NCBI GenBank assembly: GCA_964559275.1
Contig: CAZLGC010000008.1
Span: 1 to 32,028, forward strand
From: CAZLGC01 sp964559275
Lineage (GTDB): Bacteria; Patescibacteriota; CALEFQ01
Direction of reading: 5' to 3'
Length of the DNA: 32,028 nucleotides
Shown: one piece after another, positions 23,206 through 30,340 of the stretch
Layout of the letters: every line of letters begins with the position of its first letter
Numbering within the stretch: position 1 is the stretch's first letter
Program-made: the position numbers and the translations under genes
Notes under the pieces: generated by a model
What the model was told of the DNA's origin: nothing
The model's database searches: none
What the model saw: only the letters and a program-made list of their open reading frames with translations

Positions 23206-24189
23206 ATGGCCTGGAATAAGCGCACCAAAAAGATCGTATTTTGGGTCACTTTCGTGATCTTTTTGGGCTTGGCGCTGACACCGATTCTGATTATGTACGA
23301 ACAGATAGGCGCCGAGATGGGTTACTGGTTCAGCGATAACAGCACTGATAACAGCCAAGTGGAGGAGCTGGGAGAACTTTCTGAGGAGGAGCTGGCTAAG
23401 CTTAACCCAAATGGTGATGCGGAGAAACTTTCCGCGGTGGCTATTATTGACCGAGATGAGGACGGTATTCCGGACTACTTGGAAACCAGCGTGTTCGGCA
23501 CCGACCCGATGAACAGTGATAGTGACCGTGACGGCTTCCCGGACTGGGAAGAGATACTAAACGGCTATGACCCACTTAGCCATTACCAAGGCAAAATCGA
23601 CCTAGACCAAGACTGGTTGCGGGATTCCTGGGAGCTTGACCGCTTCGGAACTAACCCGAAAGCGGCTGACACCGACGGTGATCAGGTTGGCGATGGCGAG
23701 GAAATTGCCAGCGGCTCCAGCCCGACAGACGCTTCGGTGACCCGTGTCAATCCGGAACTGGAAGACTATTTCATGACTGTGCCCGCAATCGACACCGAGG
23801 CCCCGATTGTGTTCATAGACTCCCGCGATGAAACAGCTATTTACGAAGGTTTGAAATCTGGTTATGTACACTATGCTAAAACCGCCCTGCCGGGAGAGAA
23901 TGGTGATGGCGTCTACTTCTGTCACTCCTCAACCCGCCACGGCTCCAGTGGTGACTACGACACCTTGTGTGCTAATTTGGATAAATTAGAGCGTGGTGAC
24001 GAAATCATCATCAGCAGCGAGACTACTAAACTGCGCTATGTCGTCACTTCCCGCAAGAATGATTATGACCCCAGTGACCCGAAAATTTTCCGCAAAACCC
24101 AGCGCCCGACGATGGAAATCATATCTTGCTGGCCAGTAGGCACCAATCGGTATAGGATAGTAGTGCGAGCCGAATTAGTTTCTCTATAA
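23206..24189 (+). CDS. Sortase with N-terminal calcium-type repeats
   Basis: 327 residues. A membrane helix lies at about 11-30, with the rest outside. Four DxDxDGxxDxxE-like loops follow: DRDEDGIPDYLE (82-93), DSDRDGFPDWEE (105-116), a degenerate DLDQDWLRDSWE (132-143), and DTDGDQVGDGEE (155-166). They resemble thrombospondin type-3 repeats. The sortase domain starts near residue 188 (VPAIDTEAPIVF) and has the catalytic triad candidates His240 (YFCHSS), Cys308 (IISCWP) and Arg317. The usual Gly before the His is Cys239. Sortases join surface proteins to the wall or to each other by cutting a sorting pentapeptide. The most likely substrate is the protein encoded just upstream. The calcium repeats suggest regulation by calcium. 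Confidence 0.85.
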   Translation: MAWNKRTKKIVFWVTFVIFLGLALTPILIMYEQIGAEMGYWFSDNSTDNSQVEELGELSEEELAKLNPNGDAEKLSAVAIIDRDEDGIPDYLETSVFGTDPMNSDSDRDGFPDWEEILNGYDPLSHYQGKIDLDQDWLRDSWELDRFGTNPKAADTDGDQVGDGEEIASGSSPTDASVTRVNPELEDYFMTVPAIDTEAPIVFIDSRDETAIYEGLKSGYVHYAKTALPGENGDGVYFCHSSTRHGSSGDYDTLCANLDKLERGDEIIISSETTKLRYVVTSRKNDYDPSDPKIFRKTQRPTMEIISCWPVGTNRYRIVVRAELVSL

Positions 24190-24211
24190 ATTTCTTAATT
24201 TACACAATTTT

Positions 24212-25486
24212 ATGAGAGAAAGTGAACGCGTTTCCCGCGCCCGGGAAGCCTACGAAAGCGCTAAATCAGAAGAAGGTCTGCCGGGCCCGCCGGGTATAGA
24301 ATACGAAGGTGTTCCCGATGAAATGGCCGGCAGCGGTTACGAGAAAGGTGCCGGTGTTCATCGCGGTGAATTTGTGCCGCCTGAGGAAAGAGATCGCCAG
24401 CCAAGTGTAGCGGAAGCCGCTGCGGAAAGATTGGATATCTGGGACCCGGAGACAGAAACTATTGATGCGGACATGGCTCACGCTGTGATTTTGGACATCG
24501 AAGACCCGGAGCAAAGGAAAGCTGCCTTGAAAGCCCTCGCCGAGTACGAGGAAACCCAGCTGCAAAAAGTTGATCATCCCGAGATTGTTCCCGGTGTCAC
24601 TACTCAAAAAGAGGTTGTTACAGCAGTAGCTAAATCTCCGGCAGCCAAACCAAGAGGTGAAAAGCGTGGGCCTCGGAAACCGAGAATGACTGAGTACGAA
24701 CGCAAGATGCAAAAGTTCTCGGTTCAAGATGCTAACTCTCTACGCGGCTGGTTTAAGGAGAAGACTGAGAACCCAGGTTCCCGCCGCTGGCTTTTTATGG
24801 ACGCCCGTTCCTGGGAGGAAATTGATACTATTCAAAATGCCCTGGATGAAATGCGTTCTGAAATAAACGCAATTGAGTGGGACAGGGATAGAGACAAGAT
24901 GCGCCGTCTGTGGGTTACCGCCGTCGATAAACTAGAGCATAACAAAATAGCCCTGCGTAAAAAGGGGGTTCGCGATACCCGCCCGAAAGTCGAGGAAAAA
25001 GCCCCCGTGGCACGCAAGAAAAAGATGCGAAAGCCACGGCCAAAGACCCCGCGCCCGGAAGCGAAGCCAAAGCTTGAAGTAAAGGGCGGCAGAATTCGCG
25101 TTAATAATGAGGAGGAATTAAACCAATGGGTAGATAGGCAGCGACAGATGCTTGAAAAAGGCGAAAAAGATGAAGCTAAACTTGTCATCATGGCTACCTC
25201 CGAAGATGGTCTGAGAGTCCTGAAAGAAATTGTCGGAAATATGAGAGATCGCTGGGAAAAGATGCCGGAAGAACACCCAAAGAAAGAGAGAGAGCGCCAG
25301 ATTCTACGCAAAGTACAGGGAGCTTATCGCTCAGCGCGCTGGTTTGTCCGCAGCCGAGACGCCAAAGAGGCTAAACCGGCCACCTTGGCAGACAAGAAGA
25401 AAAAGTGGCAGCAAAAAGGCAAAACCACTCAACCAAAACAAATACCTAAACGAGAAGAAGGCGAAGCTCGTGAAGATGTCGTTTAA
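24212..25486 (+). CDS. Charged cytoplasmic-type protein of unknown function
   Basis: 424 residues, not recognised, with no signal peptide or membrane helix. It is extremely rich in Lys, Arg and Glu. A first half-domain of about 80 residues (residues of about 155-240, SLRGWFKEKTENPGSRRW and EEIDTIQNALDEMRSEI) and a second (about 290-385, INNEEELNQW-like and ILRKVQGAYRSARWF) may be two related helical units. Basic Pro/Lys linkers separate them (KKMRKPRPKTPRPEAKPK). It is the third gene of the sortase unit, 22 nt after the sortase, and ends at a shared terminator. A nucleic-acid- or scaffold-binding role is possible but unsupported. Confidence 0.7.
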   Translation: MRESERVSRAREAYESAKSEEGLPGPPGIEYEGVPDEMAGSGYEKGAGVHRGEFVPPEERDRQPSVAEAAAERLDIWDPETETIDADMAHAVILDIEDPEQRKAALKALAEYEETQLQKVDHPEIVPGVTTQKEVVTAVAKSPAAKPRGEKRGPRKPRMTEYERKMQKFSVQDANSLRGWFKEKTENPGSRRWLFMDARSWEEIDTIQNALDEMRSEINAIEWDRDRDKMRRLWVTAVDKLEHNKIALRKKGVRDTRPKVEEKAPVARKKKMRKPRPKTPRPEAKPKLEVKGGRIRVNNEEELNQWVDRQRQMLEKGEKDEAKLVIMATSEDGLRVLKEIVGNMRDRWEKMPEEHPKKERERQILRKVQGAYRSARWFVRSRDAKEAKPATLADKKKKWQQKGKTTQPKQIPKREEGEAREDVV

Positions 25487-25490
25487 ATAA

Positions 25491-25527
25491 AAAACAGGGG
25501 CCGGACAACTCCGGACCCTGTTTTTAT
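25491..25527. terminator. Bidirectional terminator between convergent operons
   Basis: AACAGGG...CCCTGTT arms with an inner GGA/TCC pairing. T-runs are present on both sides (TTTTTATTT on the plus strand, TTTTTTATTT on the minus). It serves the sortase locus and the rpmH-PRC operon. Confidence 0.85.
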
Positions 25528-26063
25528 TTCTCCAACAAAGTCGCTCCCGAGCCAATTCCAACGTATTCCGATTCGCCCTCAGCTCCCGCAACCGCACCCC
25601 GTTTTACCAACCCGTCGCGAACTATTATGGAACCTTTGCTGATACAAAGGATATCATCGCGGGGAATCTGCAATTGAGTAGTTAGTGCGCGAAAAAGAAC
25701 TCGATCGGAAACAAATATGCGTTCTATCTGCCAAGAAACATCATCAAACTCAAAATCTGTAACACGCCCTAAGTAGTGGCCGCTTTCGGTTTCAACCTTG
25801 CTCTTGATTACAAACATCTTCTCGCGCAAGCTATCAGCAACCTCTCCCTGGCTGGCACTATCTATCGGAGAAGTTGTCATGACTAATTTAGAACCCTTTT
25901 TTTCTATTTGCTTTATCAAAAAAGCCCCGGACTTGCTAATTCCGCCCAGTATACGGCCGTTATCCGGGTGAACTATGAAGTGTTGGAACTTATCTGTCTG
26001 GTTATTTTTTGACCCAGCCAAAACCGGTTTTCCCAGGAGCTGGGTTGCCTTAAAAAGTGGCAT
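25524..26063 (-). CDS. PRC-barrel domain protein
   Basis: 179 residues. Two beta-rich halves are seen. The second (about residues 83-150) has VIKSKVETESGHYLGRVTDF and FEFDDVSWQIERIFVSD, the hallmark of the PRC-barrel fold shared with RimM and photosynthetic reaction-centre H subunits. The first half (PLFKATQLLGKPVLAGSKNN) may be a second, diverged copy. It is the last gene of the ribosomal protein L34/RNase P/YidC operon, 9 nt after jag. A role in RNA processing or membrane-associated adaptor function is possible; it is not RimM by length or context. Confidence 0.78.
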   Translation of the reverse strand: MPLFKATQLLGKPVLAGSKNNQTDKFQHFIVHPDNGRILGGISKSGAFLIKQIEKKGSKLVMTTSPIDSASQGEVADSLREKMFVIKSKVETESGHYLGRVTDFEFDDVSWQIERIFVSDRVLFRALTTQLQIPRDDILCISKGSIIVRDGLVKRGAVAGAEGESEYVGIGSGATLLEK

Positions 26064-26072
26064 AAAATAGAA

Positions 26073-26546
26073 TTAGTTTGTTTTTGGTTTTACGATGATC
26101 CGCCTCTCTCGCTCTTCACCTAAGCTTTCTGTCAAAACCCGGTCGTCTGCCGCCAGCGCCAGGTGAACTAAGCGACGCTCAAACGCATTCATCGGCTTCA
26201 AGACAACTAGGCGGTTTTCCGTACTCACCCGATCGGCTGTTTCTTTAGCTAGCTCCCTTAGATATTCCCGTCTTTCCTGTCTGTATCCGTTTATATCCAG
26301 AAGGAAGCGAGGGGACGGGTATTGAGTTTGTCGCCGCCAAATCACTCTAATCAAATGCTGCAGCGCTACCAGGTTATTACCATCAGTTCCTATCAAAGCA
26401 CTCCCGTCAGAAACCTCCACATTAACTTCAATCGTCTTATCATCCAGATCTTCCGGGGTAGAGAAACTTACCTTTGGTTTTTGTCCGTAAAAAGAACAGA
26501 TTCCGGTAATGATATCTTTAATTTTTGCCTGAGTTTCCTTTTCCAT
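26073..26546 (-). CDS. jag: Jag/KhpB-like RNA-binding protein (KH and R3H domains)
   Basis: 157 residues. A KH-like domain at about 45-95 includes SALIGTDGNNLVALQHLIRV, and the R3H domain follows with MNAFERRLVHLALA and an SLGEERERRIIV tail, where the Arg and His of R3H are visible. The N-terminal Jag-N domain of many Firmicutes homologs is missing, as in other short family members. It binds RNA and in other bacteria influences cell elongation. Its start lies inside the 3' end of yidC (29 nt overlap), the conserved order for this pair. Confidence 0.88.
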   Translation of the reverse strand: MEKETQAKIKDIITGICSFYGQKPKVSFSTPEDLDDKTIEVNVEVSDGSALIGTDGNNLVALQHLIRVIWRRQTQYPSPRFLLDINGYRQERREYLRELAKETADRVSTENRLVVLKPMNAFERRLVHLALAADDRVLTESLGEERERRIIVKPKTN

Positions 26547-27357
26547 GTTTGACTTTTTGCGCGATTAAGTTTTCTTCCCGATCGAGCTGTTCCTTTTTCT
26601 TTAGAATAAACCATTGCTGGCCGATTGCAAATAGGGAAGTGATTATCCAGTAGAAAGCAAGTCCGCTCGGTAGGCTCATTGAGATGAATACAGTAATAAT
26701 CGGCATGAAATAAACCATCTGTTTCGTCATATTCGAAGCCGCATCGGCAAAATCCTTCTTCTTTTTCTTTTTCTGTTGGCGTTTACGCTCTTCTTCTTCC
26801 TGCAGCTCTTTTTTGGTCTTCATTTTCAGCAGCGTCCAGCTTTGGAAAAACTGGGCCGCCCCGGCCAGAATAGCCAAGAAGATGCTCGGTACCGCGAAAT
26901 CTATGATTCCCAGAAAGTTTGCTTCCAGGTGGCCGGGATTCTGAATAAACGGGTAAAGGCTATTAGTAAGCTCGTTAGGATCAGTTATTCCCTTGCGGAA
27001 AACCCAGTATAAGGCTATTAGTATCGGCAACTGGATTAACAAAGGGAGACAAGATGAGAATGGGTTTATCTTATTCTCTTTGTAGAACTTCATCATCTCC
27101 CGGCTCTGTTTTTCCTTGTCGTTCTTGTACTTTTCCTTGATCTCATTCAGACGCGGCTGCATCTTTTGCATGTCACGCTGGGCAATAATTGACTTCGAGG
27201 ACATTGAATACAAAGCCATCTTGATTATCAGGGTCAGGATAATAATGGCGAAGCCGAGGGCTAGATATTCCCAGGGAATAAGGTCGTATAGAAAAACCAG
27301 CGCATTGAAAAGCGGTTTGTATAATACCTCCGTATAAATTACCATTATGAAATTCAT
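26518..27357 (-). CDS. yidC: YidC/Oxa1 family membrane protein insertase
   Basis: 279 residues, the short Gram-positive-type form without the large periplasmic domain. The pattern FAIIILTLIIKMALYSM, then MQKMQPRLNEIKEKYKNDKE and NPFSSCLPLLIQLPILIALY are typical of the family, with five membrane helices expected. A long Lys/Glu-rich loop (KKKKKKD) sits at about residue 200. It inserts membrane proteins with or without SecYEG. No lipobox or cleavable signal is evident. Confidence 0.93.
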   Translation of the reverse strand: MNFIMVIYTEVLYKPLFNALVFLYDLIPWEYLALGFAIIILTLIIKMALYSMSSKSIIAQRDMQKMQPRLNEIKEKYKNDKEKQSREMMKFYKENKINPFSSCLPLLIQLPILIALYWVFRKGITDPNELTNSLYPFIQNPGHLEANFLGIIDFAVPSIFLAILAGAAQFFQSWTLLKMKTKKELQEEEERKRQQKKKKKKDFADAASNMTKQMVYFMPIITVFISMSLPSGLAFYWIITSLFAIGQQWFILKKKEQLDREENLIAQKVKHGKGNSGKN

Positions 27358-27366
27358 TGTCGCAGT

Positions 27367-27618
27367 TTATTTAGTGGGGACTTCATCGACTCCGCCGGTT
27401 GACATCGGGTTACATCTAAGCACTCTCTTTGTCGCTAACCAACCACCCTTCAAGGTGCCAAACCGGGAAATAGCCTGACAAGCATAATCAGAGCAGGTAG
27501 GATAAAACTTGCAGCAACCATGGGGATATAAATGGGAAAAAAAGATTCCGTGATCTGGAGAAAGAGTTTTCTGGTAGAATCTTATTGAACCAACTAATAT
27601 TTTTGAGGCAATATTCAT
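27367..27618 (-). CDS. yidD: YidD membrane-insertion efficiency factor
   Basis: 83 residues. The family signature HGCCKFYPTCSDYACQAI is complete, followed by KGGWLATKRVLRCNPMSTGG. It aids YidC-dependent insertion at the membrane. It overlaps rnpA by 4 nt and ends 9 nt before yidC. Confidence 0.95.
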   Translation of the reverse strand: MNIASKILVGSIRFYQKTLSPDHGIFFSHLYPHGCCKFYPTCSDYACQAISRFGTLKGGWLATKRVLRCNPMSTGGVDEVPTK

Positions 27619-27962
27619 CTGCTTAGATAGTTACCTCGCTGGAAGGCCTTGATAAATTCCTTTTCCAGCTCTTTTTGGGTAAGCTTCAGTGCTGGTGGGA
27701 ACATATTAACGGCAAAATCGTAGGCAGGTTTGGTCTCAGGCAGTATTTTTCGAATCGCTTCCCGGGCTCGACGTTTCAGGCGATTTCTATCCACGGCTTT
27801 TTTGGAAACTTTCAGTGAAACAATGAAGGCAAAGCGATTATGCTGACCGCGTCGACGTTTCAAGGCTGATACTTTGAAATACCGGGTTCCTAGCCGACGC
27901 CCCCGGCGCAAAGCCTTTTTTACGGACCAGTCGGATTGCAGGCGATTTTGCTTAGGCAGCAT
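27615..27962 (-). CDS. rnpA: Ribonuclease P protein component
   Basis: 115 residues. The basic signature region FIVSLKVSKKAVDRNRLKRR followed by AREAIRK is the RNase P protein motif. It assists the RNA subunit in cutting the 5' leader of tRNA precursors. The RNA subunit gene itself is not in the window. It follows rpmH by 40 nt. Confidence 0.93.
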   Translation of the reverse strand: MLPKQNRLQSDWSVKKALRRGRRLGTRYFKVSALKRRRGQHNRFAFIVSLKVSKKAVDRNRLKRRAREAIRKILPETKPAYDFAVNMFPPALKLTQKELEKEFIKAFQRGNYLSR

Positions 27963-28002
27963 ACAAAAGTGATTTTTTGCTTAAATAAGCGAAAAAAGCT
28001 AA

Positions 28003-28149
28003 TTAAAGCGCCGTTCTTTTCCGCTTCTTAGCCCGTCTGCGGGCTAAAACCTTCCGCCCCCCTTTAGTACGCATCCGCGCTCGGAAACCATGCTCGCGCA
28101 CTTTCTTCCGCTTTTTCGGTTGATAGGTTCGCTTAGTTCCTCTTCCCAT
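28003..28149 (-). CDS. rpmH: 50S ribosomal protein L34
   Basis: 48 residues, MGRGTKRTYQPKKRKKVREH then GFRARMRTKGGRKVLARRRA, ending in KKRKRTAL. The L34 signature is complete. The gene is too short for simple frame searches. It opens the operon running to 25524 and is fed by the promoter at 28183-28211. There is no Shine-Dalgarno sequence. Confidence 0.96.
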   Translation of the reverse strand: MGRGTKRTYQPKKRKKVREHGFRARMRTKGGRKVLARRRAKKRKRTAL

Positions 28150-28182
28150 ATAAAAATAGCTAATTAAGTAAAGTCAGAGTAG

Positions 28183-28211
28183 AGTATAGCTCTTTTTTTA
28201 ATCTTCGTCAA
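28183..28211 (-). promoter_or_regulatory. Promoter of the rpmH operon
   Basis: On the minus strand, TTGACG (28206-28211), a 17-nt spacer, and TATACT (28183-28188). Confidence 0.8.
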
Positions 28212-28259
28212 TTAATGCTGGTCTGCCTTTTTTGGTGATATTTTACCCGAAAGAAAGCA

Positions 28260-28284
28260 AAGAGGGCGCGCTGTGCGTGCCCTC
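28260..28284 (-). terminator. Terminator of the 28314-28637 gene
   Basis: GAGGGCGCGC/GCGTGCCCTC arms with a short loop. On the minus strand they are followed by TTTGCTTTCTTTC. Confidence 0.65.
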
Positions 28285-28313
28285 GGTCATTCCTTCCCTG
28301 TCCTCTAACCGGA

Positions 28314-28637
28314 TCAGTGAACGAATGAAATGGCCCAGGTGAAGAGAGTTACCCAGGCAAATGAGATACCAGCCCAGTACAGCAAACGTCTTTTCTTCTC
28401 CGCGAAGATCCCCCAAAGAATCAACGGGGAGGCGTAGATGCAGACTGTGCCGAATATGAATCCTCCGATGTTTACCCCCTCGCCCCAGACGGACCACCCG
28501 ATCAAGCCGCTACCGCCGCAGAATAGGATGGAGAACCAGGTCAGCGCGAAGATACAGGCCGCGACATGCTCCGGCTTCGGCTTCGTCCGGTCAATCTCCC
28601 ATTCTACCCATTCGTCCTTGAAACCACACGCTCCCAC
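28314..28637 (-). CDS. GC-rich orphan small membrane protein between rpmH and dnaA
   Basis: 107 residues from the GTG at 28637, with AGGAGG 6 nt upstream. A charged N-terminus (about 25 residues) is followed by three membrane helices, ALTWFSILFCGGSGLIGW, IGGFIFGTVCIYASPLILWG and a last one ending in WAISFVH. Trp is frequent. By hand count 35 of 60 bases in 28501-28560 are G or C, against 24 of 60 in dnaA 29581-29640. It has its own promoter and terminator and splits the otherwise very conserved rpmH-dnaA neighbourhood. The family is not recognised. Confidence 0.75.
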   Translation of the reverse strand: MGACGFKDEWVEWEIDRTKPKPEHVAACIFALTWFSILFCGGSGLIGWSVWGEGVNIGGFIFGTVCIYASPLILWGIFAEKKRRLLYWAGISFAWVTLFTWAISFVH

Positions 28638-28677
28638 TGTACACCTCCTGTCTTAACTGCGCCGTGATTAGCCTCTC

Positions 28678-28706
28678 ATGATACCCGCGAATTTATTTTT
28701 TGTCAA
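28678..28706 (-). promoter_or_regulatory. Promoter of the 28314-28637 gene
   Basis: On the minus strand, TTGACA (28701-28706), a 17-nt spacer, and TATCAT (28678-28683). Confidence 0.75.
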
Positions 28707-28778
28707 TCGTAATTCATTTTTCAAAATTTAAGTCAATATTTTTTTACCCACAATTAGTCAACAACTTTTAAACAATTC

Positions 28779-28812
28779 TTGACGCCTATATTTCAGCTCG
28801 CTATGCTATAAT
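28779..28812 (+). promoter_or_regulatory. Promoter region of dnaA
   Basis: TTGACG (28779-28784), a 17-nt spacer, and TATGCT (28802-28807), overlapping an extended -10 TG-C-TATAAT (28804-28812). TTACCCACA at 28744-28752, one base off the DnaA box TTATCCACA, lies just upstream and may give autoregulation. Confidence 0.65.
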
Positions 28813-28864
28813 TGCGTAAGAAAACAAAACGAAGTTTCTTTTTTAAACCAAAAACACAAGTTAT

Positions 28865-28918
28865 CCCCCCTCACTTGAGCGTTTGATCTTCAAATTTTCA
28901 AGTGAGGGGGGTCGTTTT
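28865..28918 (+). terminator. Perfect terminator-like hairpin in the dnaA leader
   Basis: CCCCCCTCACTTGA (28865-28878) pairs perfectly with TCAAGTGAGGGGGG (28898-28911), followed by TCGTTTTT. It lies between the dnaA promoter and the dnaA start, so it would stop most transcripts before the gene unless relieved. Confidence 0.8.
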
Positions 28919-28978
28919 TCCGCTTATGATAGCTCTATACGACTAAACTTGTGTTTTAAAAGCCAACTTTTAACAAAA

Positions 28979-30340
28979 ATGGACACCACCCAAATTTGGC
29001 AAGCTGTGCTAGGAGAACTGGAGCTCGCTGTCAGTAAAGCAAAATTTAACACTTGGTTTAAAGGAACTGGAATTATGTCTTCCGAAAACGGTGAATTTGT
29101 GATCGGTGTCCCGCACGGTTTTGCCAAAGAGTGGTTGGAAAACAAGTTAAATAAACAAATTTTTGCGGCCCTACAAAGAGTCACCGATAACAAAGTGAAG
29201 CGGCTACGATATGAAATTGGTAGCGTTCCCCAAGAGAACCAAGTAAAGCTACCGCCGGCCAAGGCCCTTCCTAAACAAGAAGACTCTGTACCGGTTGTTG
29301 AAGAAGTCGACAGTAAAACCAATCTCAATCCCCGTTATACTTTTGATACTTTTGTAGTCGGCCCCAGTAACGAGCTGGTGCATGCGGCTTGTCAGTCTGT
29401 CGGTAAAAGCCCTGGGACCGAATACAACCCGCTCTTTATTTACGGCGGTGTCGGCCTGGGAAAAACCCACCTTTTACACGCAGTTGGTAATCATATCAAC
29501 TCCAATTTTCCGGAAAAGAGTATTCTTTTCACAACCAGCGAAAGATTTACCAGCGGCCTGGTAAATGCCATCAAAAATAACTCGGTCGATAAATTCAAGG
29601 ACATGTATATGCAATACGACGTCCTGGTTATCGATGATATTCAGTTCCTCTCCGGTAAAGAAAAGACCCAAGAGGAACTTTTTCATATCTTTAACGCTCT
29701 TTATAACGCCAATAAACAGACCGTTTTTAGTTCCGATCGACCCCCAAAGGCAATTCCGACCATCGAAGATCGCCTGCGCTCCCGTTTTGAAGGGGGAATG
29801 ATAGCTGATATCGGTCAGCCTGAATTTGAGACTAGAAAGGCTATTTTATCACAAAAAAGCCGGGAAAAAGGCTTCAATATTTCGGATGAAGTTATTGATT
29901 ACATTGCCAATAATATCCAGCACAACATCCGCGAACTAGAAGGCGCCCTAAACAGAGTTCTAGCACATGCCCAGCTGAATGACCGCGTGCCCGATATGGA
30001 TATGGCTAAGAATGTTCTGGCTAACATCATTGCTAATCCGAAAAAGAAATCGGTTACTTTGAAGCAAATTGTAGAGACAGTTACTAATTTTTACGATTTA
30101 GACAATGAAGATTTGCGCGGCTCCAGTCGAAAAAAGGAAATAGTCAACCCGCGCCAAATCGCGATGTACCTCATGCGGGAAGAGATTAATGCCAGTTTCC
30201 CTTCTATTGGAGATGAGTTGGGTGGTCGCGATCACACCACAGCTATGCACGCTTGTGAAAAAATAAAACAGACTGTAGACAAAGACGAGCAACTCCGGCA
30301 AGAAGTTGATCTGATTAGGCAGCGTCTGTACATGCCCTAG
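28979..30340 (+). CDS. dnaA: Chromosomal replication initiator protein DnaA
   Basis: 453 residues from the ATG at 28979. A 32-residue upstream extension begins inside the leader hairpin and is rejected. Domain I starts IWQAVLGELELAVSKAKFNT. The AAA+ core has Walker A GGVGLGKT (156-163), Walker B VLVIDD (215-220) and an SRFEGGM arginine-finger region near 268. Domain IV ends with the DNA-contact motif GGRDHTTAMHACEKI (415-429). All catalytic residues are intact. It opens oriC by binding DnaA boxes. There is no Shine-Dalgarno sequence. Confidence 0.97.
   Translation: MDTTQIWQAVLGELELAVSKAKFNTWFKGTGIMSSENGEFVIGVPHGFAKEWLENKLNKQIFAALQRVTDNKVKRLRYEIGSVPQENQVKLPPAKALPKQEDSVPVVEEVDSKTNLNPRYTFDTFVVGPSNELVHAACQSVGKSPGTEYNPLFIYGGVGLGKTHLLHAVGNHINSNFPEKSILFTTSERFTSGLVNAIKNNSVDKFKDMYMQYDVLVIDDIQFLSGKEKTQEELFHIFNALYNANKQTVFSSDRPPKAIPTIEDRLRSRFEGGMIADIGQPEFETRKAILSQKSREKGFNISDEVIDYIANNIQHNIRELEGALNRVLAHAQLNDRVPDMDMAKNVLANIIANPKKKSVTLKQIVETVTNFYDLDNEDLRGSSRKKEIVNPRQIAMYLMREEINASFPSIGDELGGRDHTTAMHACEKIKQTVDKDEQLRQEVDLIRQRLYMP

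Noticed and set aside
28883..28978. N-terminal extension of DnaA by 32 residues
   Set aside because: The extra start lies in the loop of the leader hairpin and the residues do not resemble DnaA domain I, which begins normally at 28979.
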